Below the pieces are notes generated by a model. It did no database searches. It saw only the letters and a program-made list of their open reading frames with translations, and had not been told where the DNA came from. The position numbers and the translations under genes are program-made. A DNA stretch of 64,000 bases from Bacillota bacterium. GTDB taxonomy: Bacteria > Bacillota > Clostridia > Acetivibrionales > DSM-1351. Position 1 is the stretch's first letter; the number at the start of each line of letters is the position of its first letter. The stretch is taken from NCBI GenBank assembly GCA_023439045.1, contig JAEXOY010000018.1, forward strand, positions 196,426-260,425. The letters run 5' to 3'. This document shows positions 1 to 9,961 of the stretch, in pieces.

Positions 1-594
1 ATCAGGGAAAAGCAAGCAGTTGCTGCTGTAGGCCAGTGCGAGTTAATGCATATGTACAGCAAATTCTTTTCAGAATATGGGCATATTGTTGCGCAGATTC
101 TTTTATCCAGGGACGTTGTAAGCGATGAAAGCTGCAGAAAAAATGTTATAAATACATTTGAAACACTCTTAGAAAAGGGCATAGTACCAATAGTTAATGA
201 AAATGACTCTGTTTCAGTAGTTGAGTTAAAAGTTGGTCAAAAGGATACTTTCAGTGAGAATGATACTCTATCTGCCATAGTAGCAAAGCTTGTTAAGGCA
301 GATTTGCTTATTATATTATCTGACATAGACGGATTTTACGACTCCGATCCTAGGAAGAACGCCAATTCTAAGATGTTGTCTATTATATCCGAGATAACGC
401 CGGAGATTGAACAGTGCGCTGACGGTGCGGGTACTAAGCGGGGCACAGGGGGCATGATTACAAAGCTCACAGCTGCAAAAATTGCAACTACAGCAGGAGT
501 AGATATGGTTCTCACTAACGGATCAAGGCCTGAAATAATTATGGATATTATTGAAGGCGAAGATATAGGTACCTTGTTTGTGGGTACAAAATAG
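1..594 (+). CDS. proB: Glutamate 5-kinase, 3' part (5' end outside window)
   Basis: Catalyses ATP-dependent phosphorylation of glutamate, the first step of proline synthesis, in the cytoplasm. The reading frame is open from base 1, so the N-terminal kinase segment is cut off by the window edge; an internal ATG at 46 is not the true start. The visible part is the C-terminal half of an amino-acid kinase fold. It includes the NENDSV substrate segment, the FSENDTLSA segment, LSDIDGFYDSDP and the GTGGMITKLTAAKIA loop. The protein ends soon after the kinase domain (GTLFVGTK), so there is no C-terminal PUA domain; this is the short ProB form common in Firmicutes. proA would be expected nearby but is not downstream here. 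A strong hairpin follows the stop codon. Confidence 0.93.
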   Translation: MREKQAVAAVGQCELMHMYSKFFSEYGHIVAQILLSRDVVSDESCRKNVINTFETLLEKGIVPIVNENDSVSVVELKVGQKDTFSENDTLSAIVAKLVKADLLIILSDIDGFYDSDPRKNANSKMLSIISEITPEIEQCADGAGTKRGTGGMITKLTAAKIATTAGVDMVLTNGSRPEIIMDIIEGEDIGTLFVGTK

Positions 595-609
595 AGGACG
601 AAGATACTA

Positions 610-650
610 AAAGAGTCTCAATAGTTAATAAGTAACTATTGAGACTCTTT
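610..650. terminator. Bidirectional terminator between proB and the PBP gene
   Basis: A perfect 18-bp inverted repeat (610-627 and 633-650) with a 5-base loop. It begins with A-rich and ends with T-rich sequence, so it can stop transcription from both convergent genes. Confidence 0.88.
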
Positions 651-658
651 ATTAATTC

Positions 659-3178
659 TTAGTCAATCGGTTGAAGTAAGTTGCTCAAATCATCTTCAGG
701 AGTTTGGTTATTATTAGGTGTTGTACCCCCTATAACACCTGGGGGAGAAGTATTGCCTGTACCTGGGTTGGCTGTACCTGGATTGGCTGTATTGGGGCCG
801 TGTATAGTACAGTATTCTTCTTGAGGCAATTCATAGATCCAATCCTTAATAACCTTGTATAGAGATATATCTGCAGGATCCTTAGGAAGGAATGGTTCTA
901 CTCTCTTTATAAATACCCTATCCACGACAAGGTTTGCAGGGCAGTATTCATTTGCAAGTAGCGGTCTACCAAATATATCCTTGCTTGTAGGGTCAACCTT
1001 AGCAGAAACGTGAATATCACAAATATCACTAGCACTTGGTTCGGTACCTTTTGCAAAGTATTCTGTTCTTACTGCATTTCCTCTAGGGTCACCGCTACAA
1101 TAAGGACCAGGTGCCTTACCAGAATAAATACAAACGCTGCGTTTGATAATACCATCTGACGGTGCAGCGAAATCCTTATACTCAAGCTTTGCATGGACTT
1201 TGTTCATGACATTTTTCCACAGCGTAAGTGCCTGGTTTCTTTCTGCAGAAGGTATAGTCTTTGGAGTATTGTACCCATACCAGGTAGCTGCAACATAATA
1301 TGGAGAGTAGCCAACAAACCACTTATCGTGGAAGTCACTAGAAGTACCAGTCTTACCGGCAGTAGGAATAACTTTTCCTTTTTCATTTTTAACTATACCA
1401 TAAGGGTAAGCAGTACCATTTGTCACAACATCCCGCATCATGCTAGTCATGAGGTAGGCTGTTGTTTCTTTGTAAACGATATTCTTTTGCTGGTCCTGTG
1501 TCCTGTCAATTAGTACATTTCCTTTGCTGTCAGTAACCTTAGTATAAGCTATTGGTTCTAAATATACTCCGTTGTTAACAAAGGGGATATATGAGCCTGC
1601 CATTACAAGTGGGTTAACACCTTGGTTAAGACCACCAAGAGCCATAGAAACATATTTTTCATTGCTCATATCTATTCCAACTTTGGCAAGATAATCAACA
1701 GACTTATCTGCACCGAGATAGTCTCTAAAAACCTTAGCAGCCACAACGTTTTGTGACTTAGTAATAGCTTTCCTTATAGGAATAAGACCTTCATATACAC
1801 CACTGTCAAAGTTTGTAGGATATGGCTTATCTGGGGTCTTATTATTCATATATACGGGAACATCGTCCACCGCTGTTCCTGCAGTAATAAGCCCTAAATC
1901 GATAGCAGGAGCGTATGCTGCAATAGGCTTAAAGCTAGAACCAGGTTGCCTCTTGGTTGAGGTTGCTCTGTTCAGTGTAAAGCTTGCGTTCTTTTCTCCA
2001 TAACCACCATATATACCTCTGACTTGGCCAGTAGTGGGATCAAGGATAAGCATCGCTGCTTGTGCCTGCATATCAGGATTACTAATCTTCTTATTTGCAG
2101 GGAAGTTTTCTATGTTTGTGAACTCGGTGGTCATGATATTCTGTATGTCGGTATCCTGGGTGGTATATATCTTTAAACCACCGTTATAGATAGCGTCTGA
2201 AGCAAAATTACTTGACCAGTTATACTTTGCCATAAGGTCCTTCTTAACCTGTTCAAGCACATAATCAACAAAATAACTTTGAACATATTTAGTTGTAGTA
2301 GTGGTGTCCTCAGGAGCAGTGTAGAACTTAAGCTCCTCTGCCATTGCCTGGTCATATTCGTTTTGAGTAATTTTCCCATAACGCAGCATTTCTCCAAGAA
2401 TGGTTTCCTGCCTTTTTTTGTTTCTTTCCTTGTTCTTTTCACTCAACAAAGGGTCATACGCACCAGGGCTTTTAGTGATACCAGCAATACTCGCACATTC
2501 GGCAAGTGACAAATCCTTGACGTCCTTGTTAAAGTATCGCTTAGCAGCAGCTTGAACTCCATAGGTACCAGCACCTGTTGTTATACGATTCATGTAATTA
2601 TCTAGAATCTGATCCTTAGAGAGATTCTTTTCAAGGGCTAATGCCTGCCACGCTTCTTGTACTTTTCTCTTTATAGTGGATTCTTCATTACCAGTTATGT
2701 TTTTTACTAACTGCTGAGTAATAGTACTTCCACCATATTCTGCGTTTCCAAATCTTACGATATAACTTAGTGCAGCGCCCAAAAATCTCTTCCAATCAAC
2801 GCCTTTATGTGAATAGAAACGATTATCTTCTATAGAAATAAAAGCGTCTCTCATATAGTCAGGTATTTCATCATGTTCGGCAATTACTCTGTTTTCACCG
2901 CCTTTGAGCTGTGTAATCTCAACCCCGTCCATATCATATATAAAGGAAGTTTGTTTTGTTAATTGAAGTTGATCTGGTGTAATTGTAGGTGCATTTTTAA
3001 CATATCCCAATACTGCACCACCAAGAATACCACCAAAGGCACAACCTAATGCTATAAATAAAACTAATACGGTTTTTAAAACTGCAAATATGAACTGGGC
3101 TTGCGGAGAAGAAGCTTTTTTGCCTTTTTTCTTCTTGCCCTGCTGACCATTACCTGCAGCATTTTCATTAGGTTCCAT
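659..3178 (-). CDS. Class A penicillin-binding protein (PBP1A-type)
   Basis: Bifunctional peptidoglycan synthase of 839 residues, anchored in the membrane with its catalytic domains outside. A short Lys-rich cytoplasmic tail is followed by one membrane segment (about residues 28-58). The GT51 transglycosylase domain follows, with the catalytic glutamate in SIEDNRFYSHKG near residue 117 and GGSTITQQLVKN. The transpeptidase domain has the SxxK motif in GSSFKP near residue 413, SQN in KSQNVVA, and KTGTSS near residue 608. The C-terminus is a Pro/Asn/Thr/Gly-rich tail, probably disordered and on the cell surface. The start ATG has an AGGAGG-like site (TTTCCTCCTC on the plus strand, 3180-3190). 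It lies with bactofilin and an M23 peptidase on the same strand, an envelope-shaping group. mrcA and ponA are the usual names for this family; the paralog cannot be decided here. Confidence 0.95.
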   Translation of the reverse strand: MEPNENAAGNGQQGKKKKGKKASSPQAQFIFAVLKTVLVLFIALGCAFGGILGGAVLGYVKNAPTITPDQLQLTKQTSFIYDMDGVEITQLKGGENRVIAEHDEIPDYMRDAFISIEDNRFYSHKGVDWKRFLGAALSYIVRFGNAEYGGSTITQQLVKNITGNEESTIKRKVQEAWQALALEKNLSKDQILDNYMNRITTGAGTYGVQAAAKRYFNKDVKDLSLAECASIAGITKSPGAYDPLLSEKNKERNKKRQETILGEMLRYGKITQNEYDQAMAEELKFYTAPEDTTTTTKYVQSYFVDYVLEQVKKDLMAKYNWSSNFASDAIYNGGLKIYTTQDTDIQNIMTTEFTNIENFPANKKISNPDMQAQAAMLILDPTTGQVRGIYGGYGEKNASFTLNRATSTKRQPGSSFKPIAAYAPAIDLGLITAGTAVDDVPVYMNNKTPDKPYPTNFDSGVYEGLIPIRKAITKSQNVVAAKVFRDYLGADKSVDYLAKVGIDMSNEKYVSMALGGLNQGVNPLVMAGSYIPFVNNGVYLEPIAYTKVTDSKGNVLIDRTQDQQKNIVYKETTAYLMTSMMRDVVTNGTAYPYGIVKNEKGKVIPTAGKTGTSSDFHDKWFVGYSPYYVAATWYGYNTPKTIPSAERNQALTLWKNVMNKVHAKLEYKDFAAPSDGIIKRSVCIYSGKAPGPYCSGDPRGNAVRTEYFAKGTEPSASDICDIHVSAKVDPTSKDIFGRPLLANEYCPANLVVDRVFIKRVEPFLPKDPADISLYKVIKDWIYELPQEEYCTIHGPNTANPGTANPGTGNTSPPGVIGGTTPNNNQTPEDDLSNLLQPID

Positions 3179-3295
3179 AGTTTCCTCCTCTTTTTGAAAA
3201 TTACAACAAATTATCTCTGTAAAAAAATTACAGGGACATTTTATCTAAAATATTATATCACAATTAATTAATAAAATCATATTAAATAAATGCTA

Positions 3296-3718
3296 CTAAT
3301 CTTGTATATCTATTGCAGAACTTTTCTTATATTCATTTTTCTTTGATTTAATAGTGTTTGAGTCGCTCTGAAGTTCTGTCATCTTGCAGCTTCCTTCAAA
3401 TGTACTGCCCTCCTCGGATACGAAGGATTTAACCTGTACGTCACCTTTTAGGTTACAGCTTGCTAATAGCTTTAGTACCCCTGATGTAAACACATTGCCC
3501 TTTACGGAGCCCGCAATGTTCACATTTGAAGCAGTAATATCTCCAACAATTGTACTACTTTCACCAATAATAATATTGCCCTCTATTTTTATATTTCCAT
3601 TTACCTGACCATCAACCCTAATGGTTCCCGTTGAATGAAGGTCGCCATTAACAACAGTATTTGAGCCAATCAGTGTATCAAAGCCTTCCTTTGTATTGTT
3701 GTTCTGCTTATTAAACAT
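3296..3718 (-). CDS. Bactofilin (polymer-forming cytoskeletal protein)
   Basis: Small protein of 140 residues. The central part, about residues 18-110, is a run of beta-helix turns with regularly spaced Gly, Val and Ile (VNGDLHSTGTIRVDGQVNG, IAGSVKGNV, LKGDVQVKS). That is the bactofilin (DUF583) core, which polymerises into filaments without nucleotide. Short, charged, low-complexity tails lie on both sides. Bactofilins are known to guide cell-wall enzymes to particular places in the cell, and the next gene upstream (18 bases away, same strand) is a membrane M23 peptidase, a pairing seen in several phyla. The two genes are probably co-transcribed. No membrane segment is present, so it should act on the inner face of the membrane. 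Confidence 0.9.
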   Translation of the reverse strand: MFNKQNNNTKEGFDTLIGSNTVVNGDLHSTGTIRVDGQVNGNIKIEGNIIIGESSTIVGDITASNVNIAGSVKGNVFTSGVLKLLASCNLKGDVQVKSFVSEEGSTFEGSCKMTELQSDSNTIKSKKNEYKKSSAIDIQD

Positions 3719-3736
3719 ATTTTAAATCCCCCTATT

Positions 3737-4666
3737 TTATTTTAATGAGCTAAAGTCCATATATTCAGTTGGATCTACAGCTGTATTGTTTACTTTTAAT
3801 TCAAAATGTAGATGCGGTCCGGTGCTTCTACCAGTACTTCCTACCTTTGCTATAACCTGTCCCTTCTTTACTTTTTCACCCTTCTCAGCAAGCAGTTTTG
3901 ATGCATGGCCATATAACGTTTTAAACCCATTTTGGTGGTCTATAATTATTGCATAACCATAGCCACTCATAGAACCTGAAAATGTCACTATTCCTGATGC
4001 AGCAGCTAAAATTGGGTCTCCTGTATCGGCTGCTATATCAACTCCATAGTGCTTAGTATATTTTTTTGTAGTAGGATGAACTCTCATACCATAATTTGAA
4101 GAAATTTCTCCTCTAGTAGGCAAAAGGGTAGGCAGTGAGTCTACATACTGTTCGAGAGCCGTATTGCTCTTATCTAGTTTAGCAGCAACTTCCTCATCCA
4201 ACGTATAAGAATTATTAATCTCCTCAATTAGCGTATTAAGCTTCATAATATCACTAGCAGCTGTTGTTTGAATGTTTGAAGAACTGCCTCTGCTGATATT
4301 TGACGCATATTTATCGGTAATTTGTGAATAAGACTTTACAAAATTAGAGAAGTTTTGTCTTGTTTGGTGTTCAGAATCTTTTGCTGCTTCTATCGCTTGC
4401 TGGCTATCTTGAAGCAGCTTACTTTGCTGCTCTATTGTTTTAGTCATGACATCTAAATCATTTACTAGGCTTAAGTACTCATTATTTTTGTTAGAAATAA
4501 ACTGTGTTATGCTAAATAATGCAGTTGATAAAATAAGTACAACTAATAAACCTAATGCTATAAGTATTTTGTTGTTTGGAATTTTTATGTCAATACTTTT
4601 AACTGATTTGTTATTCTGCGGAATGATTAAGATTGAATATTTTCGTTTCGCTTTCAATAATTTCAT
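3737..4666 (-). CDS. Membrane-anchored M23 peptidase
   Basis: Murein endopeptidase of about 309 residues. It has a basic cytoplasmic N-terminus, one membrane segment (about residues 30-52), a helical, probably coiled-coil region (about 60-115) and a C-terminal LytM/M23 domain. The zinc-binding motifs HYGVDIA and GPHLHFEL and the intervening LYGHAS are present, so the enzyme appears active. An ATG four codons further upstream (4678) is in frame, but the ATG at 4666 has a GGTGG site in front of it and is preferred. It precedes the bactofilin gene on the same strand, so a bactofilin-localised hydrolase is the likely role. The exact bond cut cannot be told from sequence. Confidence 0.9.
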   Translation of the reverse strand: MKLLKAKRKYSILIIPQNNKSVKSIDIKIPNNKILIALGLLVVLILSTALFSITQFISNKNNEYLSLVNDLDVMTKTIEQQSKLLQDSQQAIEAAKDSEHQTRQNFSNFVKSYSQITDKYASNISRGSSSNIQTTAASDIMKLNTLIEEINNSYTLDEEVAAKLDKSNTALEQYVDSLPTLLPTRGEISSNYGMRVHPTTKKYTKHYGVDIAADTGDPILAAASGIVTFSGSMSGYGYAIIIDHQNGFKTLYGHASKLLAEKGEKVKKGQVIAKVGSTGRSTGPHLHFELKVNNTAVDPTEYMDFSSLK

Positions 4667-4678
4667 AACTACCACCAT

Positions 4679-5004
4679 TCTAAAGATTATTAAAATAAAA
4701 CACTATTCAAAGTAACACTATATCATATTATGGGGAATATGTTAATTAAATATCTTCTGTAATTATTGATTATATCCATAAAAATAATATCAATATTATT
4801 GAGTATTTCCATAATATGAATAATAATTACAAAACATAAAGTACAGTAAGTAATACTTAACAAAATGTGTCAAATATTAAAATAATAATAGAGTATTTTA
4901 TAAAAATAGTATAAAATGTATATGATGATAGGATAGAAGTTGCCATAATCAAGTTTTTTATTATACTAAAATTTTTGACTTATATAAATCATGAGGTGCA
5001 AATA
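4679..5004. other. AT-rich divergent intergenic region
   Basis: About 325 bases of very AT-rich DNA between the divergent M23 peptidase and chemoreceptor genes. It must hold promoters in both directions. An 8-bp inverted repeat with a 2-base centre lies at 4783-4800. No convincing -35/-10 pair or sigma-D-type motility promoter could be picked with confidence. Confidence 0.5.
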
Positions 5005-7374
5005 ATGACGAAACTTAGAAATACTGTGATTTTTGCTTTTGTTATAATAATTGCCATATCCCTTATTTCATCAGCAGTATCCTTCTTTGGATACAAGCAG
5101 GTAATTTCGTCTGTTCAGAATATTCAAGTAAACAAATCAAATCAAGACAGCATTCAAGATATTAAGTTACTATCGGAGAAAAGACATCAGCTTCTTTCTG
5201 ATGCTATTATTTCAATGAGTGTGGAATACAACTCTGATATACAGTCCATTACCGAAAAAATTGATAAAGACGCAAAGGAGCTTACCAAGCTCGATATAAA
5301 TGAATCTGATAAGAAAATTCTAAACGAACTAATAGAGCAGAACTCAAAATACAAAGATTTATATGTCAATGGCATTATCCCCAATCTAGAGGCATTAGAC
5401 GGCAAAAGTGAGAAGGACTTTGCAAGACAGCTAAATGAGAATTATTTAGCTATGCAATCAGATATTATAAAAATGAAGGATACAACGGTAAAAGATATCA
5501 ATGATAGGCTCAAAAAAGCGCAGCTGGATATTGCATCATACAACCAAAGCATACCCGCAATACAGTCAGATGCACAATCCATACATACGACCGCAACCGA
5601 TATAGAGCTCATACTTATAAACTTTGAAAAGCAGTTTTCTGCTATTATTAATACTTCAAACATGGAAAACACACAAAATCTTGATGAACAAAACAATGAG
5701 GTGAGGATAAACAAGGCTGACCTTGATACAGCAATTGCAAGTATTTCAGGCAAGCTAAAGAACCAGATAACTACGGCAGGTGGGATTATTACAAAAACAC
5801 AGTCATTACAAGGGTTTGACAGAGTAAACAATGCAAATAAAATTGTGTCAAATCTAACTTTGCTTAATGAGCTTTTTAATATTTCGCAACTGCTTAGCAA
5901 CAAATATGCACTTGTTATGTCAGCTGTTACTTTGGAGGAGGATTCCAATACTCAATACCAGAAGCTGAACAGTGAATTTGATACAGCTGTAGCTAAATTA
6001 CAAGAATTGAAGGCTGAAGAAATTGATAAGCTGATTACCACTAATGGAGAGTTTAATAAAGGTGCGAGTGAGCTATTAAATATAGCTTCTATAAAAAAGC
6101 AGGCAGATTTTGAAAATGGGTTTAGCAATCTAGTTACATTTGAAAAGTCAATAGCAGAGCTTGAGAATAAGCTCAGGCTTTCCTTTAATACGTATCTTGC
6201 AGATGATTTCAATACTTCGGAGAAGCTAAAGAATACAATTTTATGGATATTTATAGCGGTAACGCTGTTTTGCTTAGCACTAGGTATGCTACTTGCATTC
6301 TTTGTATCAAGGAAAATATCAAACCCTATAAAGGCAATTTCCAATATGTTGTCGAGGGTGCAAAAGGGTGACCTTACAGCAAGAGTTGAGATGCCTTCAA
6401 GAGATGAATTAGGCGAACTTGGGCAACAAATGAATAGCGTACTTGAAGGACAGCAAAAGATGGTGGAGCACTTTAGGGACACTACCAACGAGATTAGTAC
6501 TCTCAAACAAAGATTAATAGTCTTGGTTAATCAGAATAGAGAAAGTGTCAATAAAATATCGGGTACCATCAAAAATAATCAGAAAAAAGGCTTAGAGAAG
6601 AATATTCAGAGCTTGGATACTCAGGGAATAATACAGGACGTTAAGGTGGTATCGGAAGAGACCAAGAAGCTTGTAGGAGATGGAATAAAGGTAATTGAGG
6701 TTGCTAAGTCTAGAGAAAAGTCCATAGAAGAGGCTGAGCAGGTAATAAAGGTAGTCACAGAAACTGTCAAATCTATAGCTGAATCAATTATGCACTTAGA
6801 AGGCTCGTCCGATAAAATTGGTGAGATTACCAATACTATTACTCAGATTGCGTCACAGACCAACCTTCTAGCCCTCAATGCAGCAATTGAGGCGAATAGG
6901 GCAGGGAAGGAAGGAAAGGGCTTCGCAGTGGTGGCGGACGAAATCCGAAAGCTATCAAATGCGAGCAATAAGTCAGCAAGTGACATAAAGGAACAGATTA
7001 GAGCTATACAAAAAAGTATTAATATAGCTGCTGAGAAGATGAATAGTGGGATGGCAAATGTTGAAAGCGGAGCTACAAGAATTAGCGAAGTGAGAGAGGG
7101 TATTTCAGATATTATCACCTCTGTGAATGGAGTTGTAGAGGCAATCAAGGTATCAGCTGATAAGGCAAATAGTCACTATGAATCAACAAAGCAGTTTGTT
7201 GATGTGGTTGAAGGCTTATACCAGTCTGTTGATGAATCTGCTGCTTCAAGCGGAACCTTGTATGAAAGCATACAAATGCAGGCAAGTACGCTAAAAGACC
7301 TTGACCAAATTTCACAACTTTTAAATGAGGCTTCTTTGGAATTAAAGAATATTGCGGATGGAGTAAAAATTTAA
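5005..7374 (+). CDS. Methyl-accepting chemotaxis protein
   Basis: Transmembrane chemoreceptor of about 789 residues. One membrane segment lies at residues 6-28. A long extracellular sensor of about 380 residues follows, helical and with no recognised Cache motif. The second membrane segment is near 411-435, followed by a HAMP domain ([12 protein letters not shown] to [10 protein letters not shown]). The cytoplasmic signalling rod contains the conserved tip [17 protein letters not shown] and [13 protein letters not shown], which contacts CheA and CheW. There is no C-terminal pentapeptide tether. The ATG at 5005 is chosen over one at 4975 because GAGGTG lies just upstream of it. It stands alone with its own terminator; no che genes are nearby. 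The ligand is unknown. Confidence 0.93.
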   Translation: MTKLRNTVIFAFVIIIAISLISSAVSFFGYKQVISSVQNIQVNKSNQDSIQDIKLLSEKRHQLLSDAIISMSVEYNSDIQSITEKIDKDAKELTKLDINESDKKILNELIEQNSKYKDLYVNGIIPNLEALDGKSEKDFARQLNENYLAMQSDIIKMKDTTVKDINDRLKKAQLDIASYNQSIPAIQSDAQSIHTTATDIELILINFEKQFSAIINTSNMENTQNLDEQNNEVRINKADLDTAIASISGKLKNQITTAGGIITKTQSLQGFDRVNNANKIVSNLTLLNELFNISQLLSNKYALVMSAVTLEEDSNTQYQKLNSEFDTAVAKLQELKAEEIDKLITTNGEFNKGASELLNIASIKKQADFENGFSNLVTFEKSIAELENKLRLSFNTYLADDFNTSEKLKNTILWIFIAVTLFCLALGMLLAFFVSRKISNPIKAISNMLSRVQKGDLTARVEMPSRDELGELGQQMNSVLEGQQKMVEHFRDTTNEISTLKQRLIVLVNQNRESVNKISGTIKNNQKKGLEKNIQSLDTQGIIQDVKVVSEETKKLVGDGIKVIEVAKSREKSIEEAEQVIKVVTETVKSIAESIMHLEGSSDKIGEITNTITQIASQTNLLALNAAIEANRAGKEGKGFAVVADEIRKLSNASNKSASDIKEQIRAIQKSINIAAEKMNSGMANVESGATRISEVREGISDIITSVNGVVEAIKVSADKANSHYESTKQFVDVVEGLYQSVDESAASSGTLYESIQMQASTLKDLDQISQLLNEASLELKNIADGVKI

Positions 7375-7469
7375 AAAATATTTTTTGGTAAATAAAGGTA
7401 TAAACAGGGGTGGATGTGGAATAATATAATTAACGGCATACTGATTCAAAATTATAAAATCATTATTTT

Positions 7470-7497
7470 TGTCCCTTTTAGTAGGGACATTTTTTTT
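7470..7497 (+). terminator. Terminator of the chemoreceptor gene
   Basis: Inverted repeat TGTCCCT / AGGGACA (7470-7476 and 7483-7489) with a 6-base loop, followed directly by eight T residues. Confidence 0.85.
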
Positions 7498-7624
7498 GCT
7501 GATTTATGGAATTAATATTTTATGCCATTTAGCGGTCAAGAAACCCTCAAATTCACTAGAAATTTGTGGGTATATTATAAGTGTATGTGCTAACCGTTAA
7601 TATGACGAAAACTTGAAGCCTGTA

Positions 7625-9820
7625 CTAACCCCTTATAAGCTTAAGGATTTTGGTCTCCATGTTTATTAAGGCTTCTTTTTCTGATATTTCACCCGATAAT
7701 ACGCGGGCAATTTCCTTTGGAATAATACTTGTATAAATGTTGTTTTTCAATCTGCTTTGGTGTGATATCTCAGGAGTAAATCGTTTTCTGCTTTGCTTAT
7801 AGCTTTTTAGTACTATAGCTTTCCACGGTTCTAGGTTCTGTAAATCTGTACGCGTATAAAATTCCTTCCTTAGTGTAGACCCTCCCAATAACGGAAGAGG
7901 AATGGTATTTTGGTTTCCGCATGCCCACATCAAAAAAGCTTCGGTTTCTTTTAAATTTTTTCCATACTTATTGATGCCAAGACTCCACCCACCCAGAACA
8001 GGAGTACCTCCGGGAATCAACGCATAACCGATATTTCCAGCAATTTTTGAACTAGTATAATTGTTTATGTCCCCTGCATCAGAATCGTATAATACTGTCA
8101 TTGCATACTCACCTGTCTTAAATTCTGATACCATATCATTCCATGAGTTTGATTTTTTTGCTGAAGTATATTTATAGCTATTTATATGATTCTTTAACGC
8201 AACCTCTGAATTACTATTATTTATAATTACATTACCACTGTCATCAAATATATCACTGCCATATGACCACAAATGATTTAAAAAACTGATTGCTGTAAAA
8301 ACATTTTCGCCACTGACCAAAGCGGCACCGTAGTTAACTGGAGAGGAGGCATTTATACTTTTTGTAAAGAACTCAGCTATCAAGTTAAACTGCGCCCATG
8401 TGGATGGAGGCGTTAATTCTTGCCCTGTTGATCTTTTGAATCTTCTTTTTATGGTAGGTTCCTCAAATAAATCCTTTTGGTAAAGCATTATTTGAGCACC
8501 TGATGTGAATGGGAAAGCGTAAAGAGAGTGTGCGTACATTGCATACCCTTCTAATATTCCATCTATAAATCCAGCGAAAAACTCCTTGTTGGACTGCCTT
8601 AGATTATCCAAGTTTAGAATATATCCACTCTCTACAATACCTTCTAGCCATGTAATATCCATCATGAAACCATCATAATAATCTGATTTATTCTGAGCTT
8701 CTTTATAAAGAAGTTCTTCTAATTCAGAATATGAGAGAAGGTCAAAGATTATTTTATTTCCGCTTTCGTTTTCATACACTTTAGAAATCATTATTAGGCT
8801 GCGTGATGATTGCGAATCAAACATAGCAAAGCGTAAACAGGCATTAGTTTTATCTATCCCATATTTCATAGACGCTATGTTATCACACTCAGCTGATACA
8901 ACAGTTGTAATAGGTTCATGAATAGAAGGGTTTACAATTGCTTCAAGCAATTGCTGGACAGCTTTTTTGGCTATCTTTCTTTGAGAAACAGAAATCTGTT
9001 CTTCAAAATCATTTACATCTTCAATCCAGCTGCTTTCTTTGATTACTATAATAGAGATATCTTTAAGTGCAAGCGTATCTATTGCCTTTTTTATACCTTG
9101 AGCTATCAGATAATTACCCGCAACAACTGCATTAATATTGGGGTTGTCCAAATACAGCTCAAAAAAAGCCTGAAAGCCTCTTTCTTTATTGCAATCCACA
9201 ATTTTAACATAATTATTTGCTTTATAGTACTTATTGTATATACTTAACAGTCCGCCGTCATACAATAAATCAGATTCCATTATTAGTCCAATATCGGTTA
9301 ACCCTTTGGTATAAAGCCTCTTTATAGCTTTTTCAAAGGCTTCTGAATAATCAATTATTAATCTGTCTCCTGTATAATCCTGACCACTTGACCTTGTTAT
9401 AAGAATAAAGGGCTGTGAGTCACTTACACTTGAACAAGATTTTTTACAGGTTGAAGAATAGAGAATTATACCATCAACCCTTTGCTCAATACATCGGGAT
9501 ATACTTTTCTTTTCGAGCAGGTTATTATTCTGACTGAATTTAAGTAATATGCTGTATCCTTTAGAGAGCAAAAATTCTTCTGCTTCTTTTACAAATTCAG
9601 AGTACTCTGGCTGAATAATATTAGGAACAATAACTCCTATTAATGAACTCTTTGTATTTTTAAGATTTCTGGCATTGGCGTCAGGATGGTAAGCTAACTC
9701 TTCCATTGCTTTCTCAACCCTAGCGATTAATTGTTCATTATCGGTTTTACCGTTAAGCACATTAGATACTGTTCCGATTGAAACGTTTGCTAGCTTTGCG
9801 ACTTCTTTAATGGTTGCCAA
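7625..9820 (-). CDS. LacI-type regulator fused to a solute-binding-protein-like domain
   Basis: Unusually long regulator of 731 residues; ordinary LacI proteins have about 340. Residues 1-50 are a clear LacI helix-turn-helix (TIKEVAKLANVSIGTVSNVL). Residues 60 to about 325 form a periplasmic-binding-protein-like sensor (GVIVPNI, VDGIILYSS, AVVAGNYLIAQGI). From about 328 to the end is a second ligand-binding module. It resembles the extracellular sugar-binding proteins of CUT1 ABC transporters (SGAQIMLYQKDLFE, PPSTWAQFN, GEYAMTVLYD, LGGWSLGI, AFLMWACG). There is no signal peptide, so the whole protein is cytoplasmic. Three evenly spaced palindrome-like repeats sit immediately upstream, suggesting autoregulation. 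The likely targets are the URO-D and DUF4432 genes upstream. The ligand is unknown. Confidence 0.88.
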   Translation of the reverse strand: MATIKEVAKLANVSIGTVSNVLNGKTDNEQLIARVEKAMEELAYHPDANARNLKNTKSSLIGVIVPNIIQPEYSEFVKEAEEFLLSKGYSILLKFSQNNNLLEKKSISRCIEQRVDGIILYSSTCKKSCSSVSDSQPFILITRSSGQDYTGDRLIIDYSEAFEKAIKRLYTKGLTDIGLIMESDLLYDGGLLSIYNKYYKANNYVKIVDCNKERGFQAFFELYLDNPNINAVVAGNYLIAQGIKKAIDTLALKDISIIVIKESSWIEDVNDFEEQISVSQRKIAKKAVQQLLEAIVNPSIHEPITTVVSAECDNIASMKYGIDKTNACLRFAMFDSQSSRSLIMISKVYENESGNKIIFDLLSYSELEELLYKEAQNKSDYYDGFMMDITWLEGIVESGYILNLDNLRQSNKEFFAGFIDGILEGYAMYAHSLYAFPFTSGAQIMLYQKDLFEEPTIKRRFKRSTGQELTPPSTWAQFNLIAEFFTKSINASSPVNYGAALVSGENVFTAISFLNHLWSYGSDIFDDSGNVIINNSNSEVALKNHINSYKYTSAKKSNSWNDMVSEFKTGEYAMTVLYDSDAGDINNYTSSKIAGNIGYALIPGGTPVLGGWSLGINKYGKNLKETEAFLMWACGNQNTIPLPLLGGSTLRKEFYTRTDLQNLEPWKAIVLKSYKQSRKRFTPEISHQSRLKNNIYTSIIPKEIARVLSGEISEKEALINMETKILKLIRG

Positions 9821-9837
9821 GAAACCTTACCTCCTCG

Positions 9838-9944
9838 ATATAGACTGTATATTCATATGATTTTATCATATAGACAGTATATTATAGGGATTCTATCATA
9901 TAGACTGTATATTGATATGGATTCTATCATATAGATATCTAATT
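9838..9944. repeat. 30-bp-period repeats upstream of the LacI-fusion gene, candidate operators
   Basis: TAGACTGTATATT occurs at 9841 and 9901, TAGACAGTATATT at 9871, and a decayed copy TAGATATCTAATT at 9932: spacing 30, 30 and 31 bases, about three helical turns. Each of the first three copies is the centre of an imperfect 15-bp palindrome (ATATA-N5-TATAT at 9838-9852, 9868-9882 and 9898-9912). The array sits just in front of the ribosome binding site of the LacI-fusion gene (minus strand). It is best read as a tandem operator, probably for that protein itself. Confidence 0.7.
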
Positions 9945-9961
9945 CACAATGTTTTCATTCT

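Noticed and set aside
5187..7148. Minus-strand open frames opposite the chemoreceptor
   Set aside because: They are antisense shadows of a clearly coding gene, with Ser/Ile/Phe-rich composition and no ribosome sites.
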